From the NCBI GenBank assembly GCA_905250125.1, contig CAJNOL010001203.1, positions 1-64,000 of the forward strand: a stretch of DNA of 64,000 nucleotides. Reading direction: 5' to 3'. Shown here piece by piece: positions 33,784 to 44,700 of the stretch. The DNA comes from Rotaria sordida. Taxonomy: Eukaryota; Rotifera; Eurotatoria; Philodinida; Philodinidae. Position 1 is the first letter of the stretch; each line of letters starts with the position of its first letter. Both the position numbers and the translations under genes were made by a program. The notes below the pieces were generated by a model that was not told the DNA's origin, searched no databases, and worked only from the letters and a program-made list of their open reading frames with translations.

Positions 33784-36033
33784 TTATTTCGAATGTGTAT
33801 GAAGTATAATAAGCCAAGAAACAAGAAAATAAAATAAAAATATTGGATAGAGTACAAGTATACGACGATTTGGATGTTGAGTTTGACCAAGAAAACAAAT
33901 ACTTGCATACATTGTCCATGTAAATGCAATCATTACTATTAAAAATCGTATTATATGTAATATAGATTTATATGGAAGATAGAAAAGAAAATTATTTATA
34001 AATGCAGATATTAATAATGGTAATAAACAATAACCAAGTACACAAATTGATTGAAAAAAAGAAATTTTACCACCGAGTAATTGAGAATTGATCTAAAATA
34101 TGATTTTAAATTATTAAAAATAAAAAAAGTAAAATATATATCGAAAATGAATTGGTAGCCAGATATTGGTGAAAAACAACTCGGGTCTGGATCTACAAAG
34201 GTGTGGACTCACAGCTTCCTACCTTTGATGCCGAGTTATAACCAATTTACTTCATTTTTAACCTATTTTTAGATACTTTCCGAAACATCGAGTAACGAAG
34301 TTTTGAACTGAAATTTTACCTATAGATAGGTAAAATGATTCGTAGGATATCCTGAAAGTTTCAGCCGAAAAGAATGTTCCTTCGTCGAGTTATTGAAGTT
34401 TCAAGTTTCGATATATTGACGAAAAAACACTCTTTTCAACTAAAACTTTCTGAATATTCTAACAGTCATTAGACCTATCTATACACAAAATTTTAGATAG
34501 AAAAACTCAGTAAATTGGTCATAATTCGGCAACAATAGATCATAGGAACGAATTCTTTTCAGGCTTTTGCGAGTCTCACTGAGATTCATCTGTAAATTCA
34601 ATACGAATTTCAATGGTGAGCGTTTCTTGAGATAGTTCAACTTTTTTTCCAAAAGATTCACTGTGCAATTCTCTACAAAACCTCATAACAAGTTTTAATA
34701 TAAAAAGTCACGCTGCAGAATCTTACAGGAGAGATAACAAGACACGACATTGGTACTTTTTTCAACCATTTCCTTCCGTTTTTTTGCTTTCTCAAGCGAC
34801 AAATATACGCAATATCGGCAAAGTAAATATTCCATTTTGCAAGCCTTCGAGAACTCTGTCTTTTATTGTTATCTCGAATTGCATTCTTTTCCTTGGATCC
34901 CTTTTCAAACTTCATGAGGCTTTTGTTTTTTTGCAAAAAATTTATGTGGCATCTTAAAATTCATGACTTTTAAACATAACTTTGTTCTTAACTATTTATT
35001 TTTCTCTCTATACGAAGAGCAACGATAGTTCTATCGTGCGTAAGCAAAGAAATTAGTTTACGCTCAATTATTTGACTAAGAACGTGCGTGTAAAGAAAAT
35101 GTTCGACTTTTTGGAAGCTTATACTGCACATAATATCGCTTTTTTATGCATCATGATTTTATGTAAGGAAGCTTCACTGTGTATAGAGGCAAAAAAACAC
35201 AATTAAGAACATATAAAAGCTGTTTAAAAAATCACCACTTTCATGTCTTACAAGCTTTCTTATACAATTTTCCAATGTAACCTTTTACAGTAAAACGACT
35301 TATAAGGTTTTGTAAAGCGCAATCTATTCTGAATCACAAGTTTTGAATCAAAAAGAAGATCTGATAGAAATCATACGTGCCGACTCGAGTCTCTTAAATG
35401 ATTCAAAAATGATTGAACAATAAAATAGTCCTGTTCTCTAACAAATATAGTGAGAGAAAGCAGCTATATTCTATGGAGTTTTGTATGAAATAATTCAAAG
35501 AATATTTAGTCCTGTAACATGTTGAGTTCATTCCAGAAAGATCTATCTGTATCTACTCTTTTCAAATGTCACAGTAACCAAATTCTCGAATCAAAATGAA
35601 AGTCAAGAGATTAAAACAAATGTTATACCGTAATAGCGATTGATCCAATTAACATTAATATAAATACTTCAGCAAAATGCATACCACTACTTGTTTTTGT
35701 AGTATTAGTTTGAAGAAGAATAGCTAATGTTGTAACTAAAATAAGTGGTCCCCATAAATCCCATTGTTGTAAAAGTGTTAATGATTGACGTGGAATAAGT
35801 GCATGACTAAATTTTCGAAGAACAGCAGAAAGATCACCTTTTTGAAATTTGAACAAAAAAAATCATTTTCCTTTTATTTTTTTGAAGAAAAAAAAATACA
35901 AACGTTTTATAGTTTCGAAAATTGGCTCATCAAGTGTTGATAATTCATTTTGATTTGAAGTTGATGTTATATTACCATCAATTATATCAATTGGTTGTGA
36001 TGATGAAAGAAATGAATTTTGATCGTTATTCAT
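33784..36033 (-). CDS. YIPF6: YIPF6, Yip1-domain Golgi/ER membrane protein
   Basis: Three exons (36033-35904, 35837-35629, 34092-33784) give 215 residues. Family landmarks: LSTLDEPIFETIKRDL, FSHALIPRQS, LLQQWDLWGPLILVTTLAIL (first membrane helix), FAEVF, INSQLLGGKISFFQSICVLG, YCLLPLLI and PNRRILVLYPIFLFYFLVSW. It has five predicted membrane segments and a cytosolic acidic N-terminus, as in human YIPF6, which works in Golgi structure and vesicle traffic. The second intron is ~1.5 kb and contains a foldback. An acceptor (GAAAATTTAG) ends 6 nt before the ATG. Its stop lies 68 bp before the DPH7 start. Confidence 0.93.
34180..34660. repeat. Diverged foldback in YIPF6 intron 2
   Basis: GCCGAGTTATAACCAATTTA (34230) has an inverted partner GTAAATTGGTCATAATTCGG (34511-34530). 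Similarity extends weakly outward to CTTCCTACCTT and inward to CTATTTTTAGAT. It is probably an old inverted-repeat transposon. Confidence 0.5.
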
Positions 36034-36039
36034 AAGTTT

Positions 36040-36043
36040 CTAA
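36040..36043 (-). promoter_or_regulatory. Splice acceptor before the YIPF6 ATG
   Basis: TTAG on the minus strand ends 6 nt before the start codon: candidate trans-splice site. Confidence 0.45.
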
Positions 36044-36430
36044 ATTTTCACGAATAAAAAAAAAAAAATAGTAAATTTTCTTACAAAATTAACTCGTGTT
36101 TTATCTCTCTATGAGTCATGTTCGATTTTTATTGGTTGACAATTTTTACCAATGAGAAAAATAAATAATTTTACCAGGGTTATTATCTTTTTTATTTTTC
36201 TCAGCTTATCACTTCGACATTAATAATAAACATGTACAAATGACTATGTACATTACTATGCATACAACGAAAATATGTCGTTCTTTCTTTTTTTGTTTTT
36301 CGTATTCTCTGCATTCAAGAAAAAGTACAACTTGCATTTTTAAATATTCTGTTTCTATGTTACGCGTGAATGCGTAATAGAAAGAATAAAAAGCTTCAAT
36401 TCATTTAGATGTGTGTGTTCTTTTGTCTAA

Positions 36431-36444
36431 GAGAAATATTTTAG
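36431..36444 (+). promoter_or_regulatory. Splice acceptor abutting the ZIP-1 ATG
   Basis: GAGAAATATTTTAG ends directly at the A of the start codon, leaving no other 5' UTR after splicing; candidate trans-splice site. Confidence 0.5.
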
Positions 36445-39400
36445 ATGTTAATTATTTGGTATAGAATTTTTTTTTCCTTAATTTATTCTTCTATTATTGT
36501 ATCATCATTATTAAATCAATCAATATATCTTGATTCAATTTATCAAAATATTAATGATTATACATCAATAGATAAATTCTATCGAAGTATTTTACATGAC
36601 GTAAAACATCATCGACCTGTTGATACTGTTTATTCGCCAATAAATATAACAAAAATTCGGTCAAATGATTATGATGAAGAATATATAAAAAATTCTGTAA
36701 GATTTCAATAATTTTTTCTTTTGAAGAAATTTTTCTATGAAATTACATCTATTCCTAGTGTTATGAAACAGCAGCTGATTTACTCCATGCTCATGGTTAT
36801 AATAGAACGGATATTAAATTATCAATAACTGATGTTCAATCTCTTCTTCCAGCTATTTTATACACTATTGAAAATCCAGGATGTGCACGACAAGCACTTG
36901 TATCAAAATCAAATTCATTTTTTGATGGTAAGATGTGCGCAATTTAACACTTCCCTAATTTTTTTTTATGCATGACTAGGTAGAATGCATTGAGTTATTT
37001 CGATAAAGTGTCTCTTCAGTTTTTGAAATATCTCAAACTTCTGATTTCATCACAAAAAAAAAAAATATTAATTTTTCGTATGACCATGAATATGATGATT
37101 GTTTCGCTCTGTCCAATTCTATAAATATCTTTTCTCATTTTACGACATAAAAATTGCCTAGAAAAAAAGTAATTTTAAAAATTGCTTTTTGCCAGGTAAT
37201 TTTCTATCACAAAATGAGAAAGAAATATTAATGCAAGTGTACAGAACGAAACAACTATTATATTCATGGTTGTATGAAAAATGAACATCTTTTGACAATA
37301 CGATCTGAAATTCGAAACTTTTTTTAAAATTAGAAAAGCACTTTATCAAAGTAGCTCAATACACTCCAGTCAATCATACATAAAAGAAACTGAAAAAAAG
37401 ATTTTACAGGAGTTTTGAGTTGTGAACATCTTAATATAGAAATTTCTTTTTTGATAATAAATATTTCGTATCTTTTTTTTTTTTGTATAATTTTAGTATG
37501 GATATTAGGTTTAATAGTTGTTATAGTTATAAAATTAATTCATGTAACAATATTTTTTATTGGTGGTAATCATTGTTTATCATTAACATCAGTGGGTGTT
37601 TCAAAAACTCTATCAGAAGAAAATGGAACAAGAGACGATAAAACAACTACTATTCGTTTTCCACCATTAAAATATCGTCTTTGGTTAGGTCTTGGGTTTA
37701 ATGCATTTACATGTGGTCTTATGCTTGGAACAATTGTTTATCATTTAATTCCACATGTATAGAATTAAAATAATTTATTTTGATTTCATATTTGAATTTT
37801 ACTTTTGTTTTTTTAATTTAGATTTATGAAGTACCCAATGAAAGTTTTGATTATATTTATCTTATTCGAGCAACTATTGTATTTTTTGGTGTCTATTTAT
37901 TTTTTATTGTTGAAAAACTTCTTCGATTTCGATTTAAAATTGATGAAGTAAATTTATTGAAAATTTAATTTTTTTAATTTTTGATATTTGAATTTGTTTA
38001 TATAGATGCATTTAAATGAAACAAATGATGATGAAAATGGTCCAAGAAAAATGTCAGATGCATCTATGATACAAATGGCTAGAATGCATGGAACATTACA
38101 TGCAACTGGAGATGTATCGATGTGTGTTATTTTTTTTTACTTTTAATAAGAATAATTATTTTATAGGATGATCATCATTATAGACACTCAAATCCACCAG
38201 CGAGAATACCCGTAAGTCCAAATAGGAATTATTACTTACGAAGATTCATCACTTTTCTTCGATCATAAATGTTTAGGTTTCTTTTTTATTTAATTTTATG
38301 ATAAAAAGTTTTTATTCATATATGTTTTACGATTGATTTAACTCAAATATTATTTTATAGGTACTTCGATCAAATTAGAATATGTGTTTTGTTTTTCTCT
38401 CTTGCAATTATTATGCCCTTGAAATTCAGTTGATTTTACAAAATTAGTACCAATCGAAAAAAACACAAGCATTTTTGATAGAATCGTTGGCATTTCGATT
38501 TTTCTTGAGTTTCAGACACAAGAAAAATAAACATACGCACAAAGTTTGATTCTAACTGCCTTGGACAAAATGAGATTCATAGACTTTTGTAGGTGGAAGG
38601 CTTCAGGCCATTTTTAGTCAATGACAACTTTTATTCTACTCATCAAGTTTGAAAAATCTTTTCACAATCCGAAGCTAATCGACATCTGGCAGATAGTTTC
38701 ACAGTCAATAGTACAATTTTCAAACTTTGATTTTATATGAAATAGTATACTATTTAGTTTCTTCCATAAACAGCAATATAAAAAGAGAAAAGATCATCAA
38801 AGCGTCATACTCCGAACTGGATGCTGGGCATCCGATCTGGTTGCAAAACACGATTAGTTCTAAGATAAATAAATGTAGAATTCATTTTTCACATTAGTTA
38901 CGTGATGAGAGTGATGATGAAGAAGTGATTTTACAAACAAATCAAGATCCTCTTAATAATGAAAAACCTACATCACATCATCATCATCATCATCATCATC
39001 ATTCAACAAATGAACTTCCTCATCAAACACGTAATCTCATATTATATCATATAATTAATGATTTTTTCAATGATCTTATCTATGGATGTGGTTTATCAAC
39101 AGCCTTAGCACATAATCGTCTGATTGGTTTAATCTTAAGTCTGATGATTTTTAGTGAAGGATTTCGACGTCATTCACGTAAGGCTAAAACAAAAAAAATA
39201 TACTTTTTCTCTTCAAATAAAACAAATTATTATTTAGAAACTATTTCATCCATGGGTCGAAAACGTGGTCTTTTTTTTCTCATTATTTCAATATTTTTTC
39301 TTCTACTCGGCTATTTAATTGGTGGAATTCTTATGGAAATTAATCAACGATTTGATAATAATATCGTTTATATTCGTACAGAATATATTTATTCAATTGT

Positions 39401-41567
39401 ATATGGTGCACTGTTTTATACAGCACTTGTAACCTTGGTAAGATATTTTTATAAGAATACTTAAGCTTTTTTTTTTTTATTACAGTTATGCTTAAGAAAG
39501 AATTAATTAGTAGTCGTGGATGATGTATTTGTTTAATCAAATAACAAACAGAAGGCAAAATAACTATTTCATGTAGATTCAATGAGAATAGAGTGTGTCA
39601 CATAATATTCTGTAGGGATCGATTGATTTTCCCCTTTCTTTATTTTTAAATATATATAATGAGAAAGTATAAAAAATGCTGCATCTCATAATATATTCAA
39701 CTTGAATAGAGAATAAAGCTTAAAAAAAAGAAAGGTTTTGTTTTTTTCTATAGTATACATTTTGAATTAAGCGGATTTCCTCGGTTATTTAGTTTTTTTT
39801 TTTGCATTTCTATTAACATACATTAGTTTATAGGTTACATTTATGCAGAGGTCTATATTCGAACATTATTATCTTCATAAAAAAATCAAATTTGAAGACT
39901 ATTTTTGTCTATGGAAATGATTCATTTCCAAAACATATCATGTTTCTTTGTCATCTGTGTTGATGTGCATAGTACAACATCCCACTGTGCTATAGTTGTA
40001 TGTTTCTTTGTTTTTTCTCATTTGTTTATTAATGCTTTTCATTATTGCATACATGTGTTTTGTCTGAATAAAGAACAAAATTCTTGACAATATTACTTAA
40101 CATATTCTATTTAAAAGTGATGTGTAATTTGATTAACAATAACAAGCTTCTTATTACTATTATTATCAAATTTGCATTTATTTTTAACATATGATATAAG
40201 CATCGCATACCATAAATCTTATGTAACATATATAGAGTTTATGTATGTTATGACTTAGTTCTAATAATAACCGAAATTAATTAAGTACGGTTGTAAGAAA
40301 ACCGTTTCAGATGGTTTTTTTTACCGTTTGACAGACACACTTAGGAATGTACGGTTGAATATTCAATTATTCAGATCGTTATCAATTGTGTACGGCATGA
40401 TCGTAATAGTGTGCCTACCAAACGTTAATTTACGAGTGTAGACTGTGTGAACCGACACGTTTTTTTGCCTGTCTCGATGACTGTAATTATCATTCTGGGA
40501 AGTCTATGAATTCCTTTTTTATTATGATCCATATGTGTACGTATAGTATAGAAAAAAAGAATCATCAAGTTTTATGCTTTATTCTTTGTTCAAGGCAAAT
40601 ATATCAGAAAATATGACATTTTTCATACTTTCTTGCACTATGTAATATTTTTAAAAATAAATGAAGTATATGAATAAAAGCAAACACGAGGAGAATCACT
40701 GGGCCCCCGCACTGTAGAAATAATTTTAATTCCAATTGAAATTGTTTTATTAATTAATTATGTTTCAAATCTCATCAACTCACTTTCGTATCAATTTACT
40801 TAGACTTTCTCAAATGTTTATAGGATATATATCATACAGACATGAGAAATAACCGAACAAATAAAATATAAGAAGCAAATTAAATATACAAATAACATCT
40901 GTATCTTACGAACTGTTAATGAATGTGAAAAGTTGTTATAGAATTTGTAAACCTATGAAGTTTTCTATACTACGAGACAAAAAATTTATGAAAATAAATA
41001 TTCAAAAAGAATTTATCCCATGTTACACGTTTATCCACACTATCGGCAGTAGATTGCCGGTCAGAGAACAACTTTCGGTATCACGCGATAGAATAATAGT
41101 CAGAAAATAGTTGGTCATTAAAATATCAAACTAGCGTCGGTTGATTGTTAATATACCAACGATTTTTTTTTATCCAGTTTGAATTACGATACGACGTATA
41201 TATTGAGAAAATAAGTTTGTCGATTGCGGTGAAAAACAAAATAGGGAGTGTCGGCTCCGTCAATTTTAATAAAGCACTTTTTTTGTGTTTTATGCATAAT
41301 TAAATATTTTTTCCTTTTTTATTACAGATTCCTGAATTGAATGATTTTGGTCATCATTTACAAATAATTCTTAAACAAACAAATCAAACATCGAGACAAC
41401 GTCGTTTAATAAAAACACTTATTCTCCTATGTCAAAATCTTTTTCTTATCATAGGTGTTATAATTGCTTTAGTATTAGCATCAGTTTGGCGCTATTATCA
41501 TCGTAAAAATATTTATGATTATGTTTGTAGTCGAGATACATCTCGATGGTTTTGTCGTAATCATTAA
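36445..41567 (+). CDS. LIV-1-type ZIP family protein lacking the metal-site motifs
   Basis: Eight exons (36445-36696, 36759-36927, 37497-37756, 37822-37947, 38006-38113, 38167-38211, 38898-39437, 41328-41567) give 579 residues. It has a signal peptide, then an extracellular domain with LSITDVQSLLPAILYTIENP, homologous to LTDVDIQRLLPALVY of the neighbour. Membrane helices follow (GLGFNAFTCGLMLGTIVYHL), a cytosolic loop with nine consecutive His, and a C-terminal part with YTALVTLIPELND and LCQNLFLIIGVIIALVL as in ZIPs. But helix 4, HNxxD in ZIPs, reads NDFFNDLIYG, and helix 5, HExxHE, reads SEGFRRH. Most zinc-coordinating residues are therefore replaced although the frame is open throughout. 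It is likely unable to move metal in the standard way; a regulatory partner role is inference. Intron 7 is ~1.9 kb. Confidence 0.82.
39438..41327. other. Long intron 7 of ZIP-1
   Basis: 1.9 kb of AT-rich sequence without recognised exon or clear transposon. A segment at 40280-40460 rich in ACGGT(T/C)G and CGTAATA may be an old repeat. Confidence 0.45.
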
Positions 41568-41750
41568 AGTTTTTTCAAACAAACAAAAAAAAAAAGTGAA
41601 TCTTTTCAAGTATTATTTTTCTTTGATATTTGTAATAAAATATATTTCAATTTGATTATCTCTGCTAGCAATTCAATTTGATCATTTGTTCTTTTTTTTC
41701 TCTCTCCTCTACATGTTATTATGTTTATTCATAGTATAGCGATAATTTTG

Positions 41751-41760
41751 TTTTTAGATA
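41751..41760 (+). promoter_or_regulatory. Splice acceptor before the ZIP-2 ATG
   Basis: TTTTTAG ends 3 nt before the ATG and only 190 bp after the ZIP-1 stop: candidate trans-splice site of a downstream operon gene. Confidence 0.45.
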
Positions 41761-44700
41761 ATGATCTATTATCTAGTCATTATTTTGATTTTAGTGGAAT
41801 CATATACAGTATTAACAATTAATAATGTATTAACTAATTTTGAAGAAAATATTCTTTATAAACATATTAAAACAAAAACTAATTTGAATTTATTTTATCG
41901 AAAATTTATTGAATCAAATAGTATAGATAATTTGAAAGTGATACAAAATATTCATCATAAAAACGATATTCAAGATTTGAATATAGAACATAAAGTAAAT
42001 ATATTAAATAATATTTCTTTTTTCATACTATTTAATAATCTTATATATTTCATAGATAATTATTCTTATTTATTGTTAAATAAAGAAATAAAACAATATA
42101 GTTTGTTTTACTTTTAATATTATTCGAAGTGATACATCTCTATAGAAATGATAATGATGACAATATTTCACCTGAGTTAATTTACTTTTGTTTTGCTTCA
42201 AATTGATATAATGTTTGCGAATATTTATTAAATTTATATGAAAATTGTAGGCTTAATGTAACTTCTAATCAGTTGTATTTTACATTCAATAAAGAATAAA
42301 ATGTATATTCTTGAGTACGATTTATAAAGATAAAGATCAATAGATCTTTGATTCTTTAGTAGTCAGCATATACTGGCGGACAAAAGTTTATAGCAATTGT
42401 GTTTTTCAGTTTTATCTAAAAAAAGACATTTATGTAGCTGGAAGGGTTCTCTATCAGGATTGATAGACCTGAAGACTGCAACAAATCTACTTGAATGAGG
42501 ATTGTCAAAAAATCAAGACTTTCCAAACCTACTTTCTGGCTTCTATTCGAAGCTTTTTCGGAAGATTTTGTTTGATAGAGCAAAATGAGACATCTCCAAT
42601 CTCTCCATAATCTTCCTTCATCAAACTCCATTATATTTACAGAAGGTTCAAAATATTAAACACGGCAAAAAAGAGAAATTTTCAATAAAACAAGAGAAAA
42701 ATGCTTCGTAGACCTTCTGTAAATTGAATGCAATTCGATGAAGGAAGATTATGGAGAGATTGGAAATGTCTCATTTTGCTCTATCAAACGAAATCTTTCG
42801 AAAAAGCTTCGAGTAGAAGCCAGAAAGTAGGTTTGGAAAGTTTTGGTTTTCCGACAAGCTTCATCCAAATAGGTTTGTTGAAGTGTTCAGATCTATCAAT
42901 CTTGATAGAGAATCCTTTTAGCTACATAAATATTTTTTGTAAATTCTTGCTAGTTATTACCATGTAGAAGAAAACTTAAAAATACAACTGCTCTAAATTT
43001 ATGTTCTCCACTATATAGGTAAAAAACTATCAGGAATCTTTCAGTAGGCCGTCGGTAGTGCAACATGACACAGGCATCTGTAGTCAAGTAGGCAATTGTT
43101 GAAGGTTTAACACCATTAGAGTTAGAAGTCTGCAGTTTTGATCATTTACATTATTTCATTGTATGTATTCACTCATGTTCATTATTGTATTCAAAGATAT
43201 TTCCGATTCGAGAACAATAGAACCTAAAATCTTTTATTTTAATCTATATATGCTTGTAAAGAAAACGACAGCGGAAGCGATGAGCACGAAAACAATCAGT
43301 ATGGAGAAAGTTCAGTACGTAAAAAAGTCAAGGTAAAGTTGATATGTTGAAGATTTAAAAATAGCAGACAGAAAAGTGTTCTGTTATGTATTTGTAACAT
43401 TGATTAACTGTTTTGTTTCTGTTCATTAAGATTGTTAATTAGAATGAGGTTAAATCTATTATACTTTGTTATTCGAATTCTAATATTTGATCTCATTAAC
43501 ATATATATTCTAAAGGCTACAACTGAATTGAATAAACGAATAATTCGATTCGAGTCCAAATGAAAATTTTCTTATTCATTTTAATCTCTGATAGATTCCT
43601 TGATGTTTTAATAGACTTTATATTTACCTTAATTACTTTCATGCGCTTAAGCTCCCCCTCCGTACCCTCACAATTGATCTGAGATCAGGTACATTCATAT
43701 TGCATGAATTTTTCAGGACACATTGGTACTGTAGTGAAAAGACTATGCTAAAATTTGTTGTCCTGTACTATGTCGTTTTCGATAAATATTTAATAATCAA
43801 GAGGAAAAACAGAAAAAGATAACCCGTTATTTCTGAAAAAAAACCGATGTGCTAAATAAAAAATCATATTGTTTGTGAAATATTCGATTTCAATGCATCC
43901 TTCTATGTAGTCATCCTAATTGCAATATGGCTGATGGACATGAACTTGTTTTGAAGGGGAATCGGAGCTTAAGTTTCTGATAGTTAACGTTCACCAATCC
44001 AAAGAAAGCATTGAGAAATAGACTAATGTACGATGTCGATACTGTTATTTTGTCTGAAACGCGAAATATCTTTTAATAAAGCCTGTTCATGCATTGAGAA
44101 TTTTGTTTTTTCGAACGAAGAATCACAATCATCTAATTATAATGAGACTAGTTCTTTTAAAAAATAATTAATAATATCTTCACGTAATTTCTAGTGTTTT
44201 AAATCAATAAATGATCTGTTCAATGTCTTCAATATTCAACCAGATAGTATAAATGGAAGTTTAACTGACGTTGATATCCAACGATTATTACCTGCGCTAG
44301 TTTATGCTAAATTCAATTCTGACTGTCGCAAATCAAAAGGACATGGAACATGGAAAAGTATACAATAAGTGTGATTATATAATTTCAAACTCTGTTATTA
44401 TTCTAGACATTTTGATCGGAGTGATTGCTGTTACTTTTATTAACTGCTCAGCATTGACCGGTGCTTTTATTTTACCATTTCGAAAAAAATCTGCTTTTAA
44501 ATGGATTCTTAGTGCTTTTATTGGTTTAGGTATAACGACTATTTATTTATGAATCCATATACATATATATCGAAAATCTGTTTTTCTTTTTCATGTTGTT
44601 TTTCAGCTGTGGGTACACTAACAGGATCAGGGATATTCCATTTAGTGCCTATGGTTAGTTCATGAACACACTTATTTTTATTGAGAATAAGTCGTTTTCT

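Noticed and set aside
38979-39000. CAT trinucleotide run as a microsatellite only
   Set aside because: It is in frame inside a ZIP exon and encodes the His loop expected of LIV-1-type ZIPs, so it is treated as coding.
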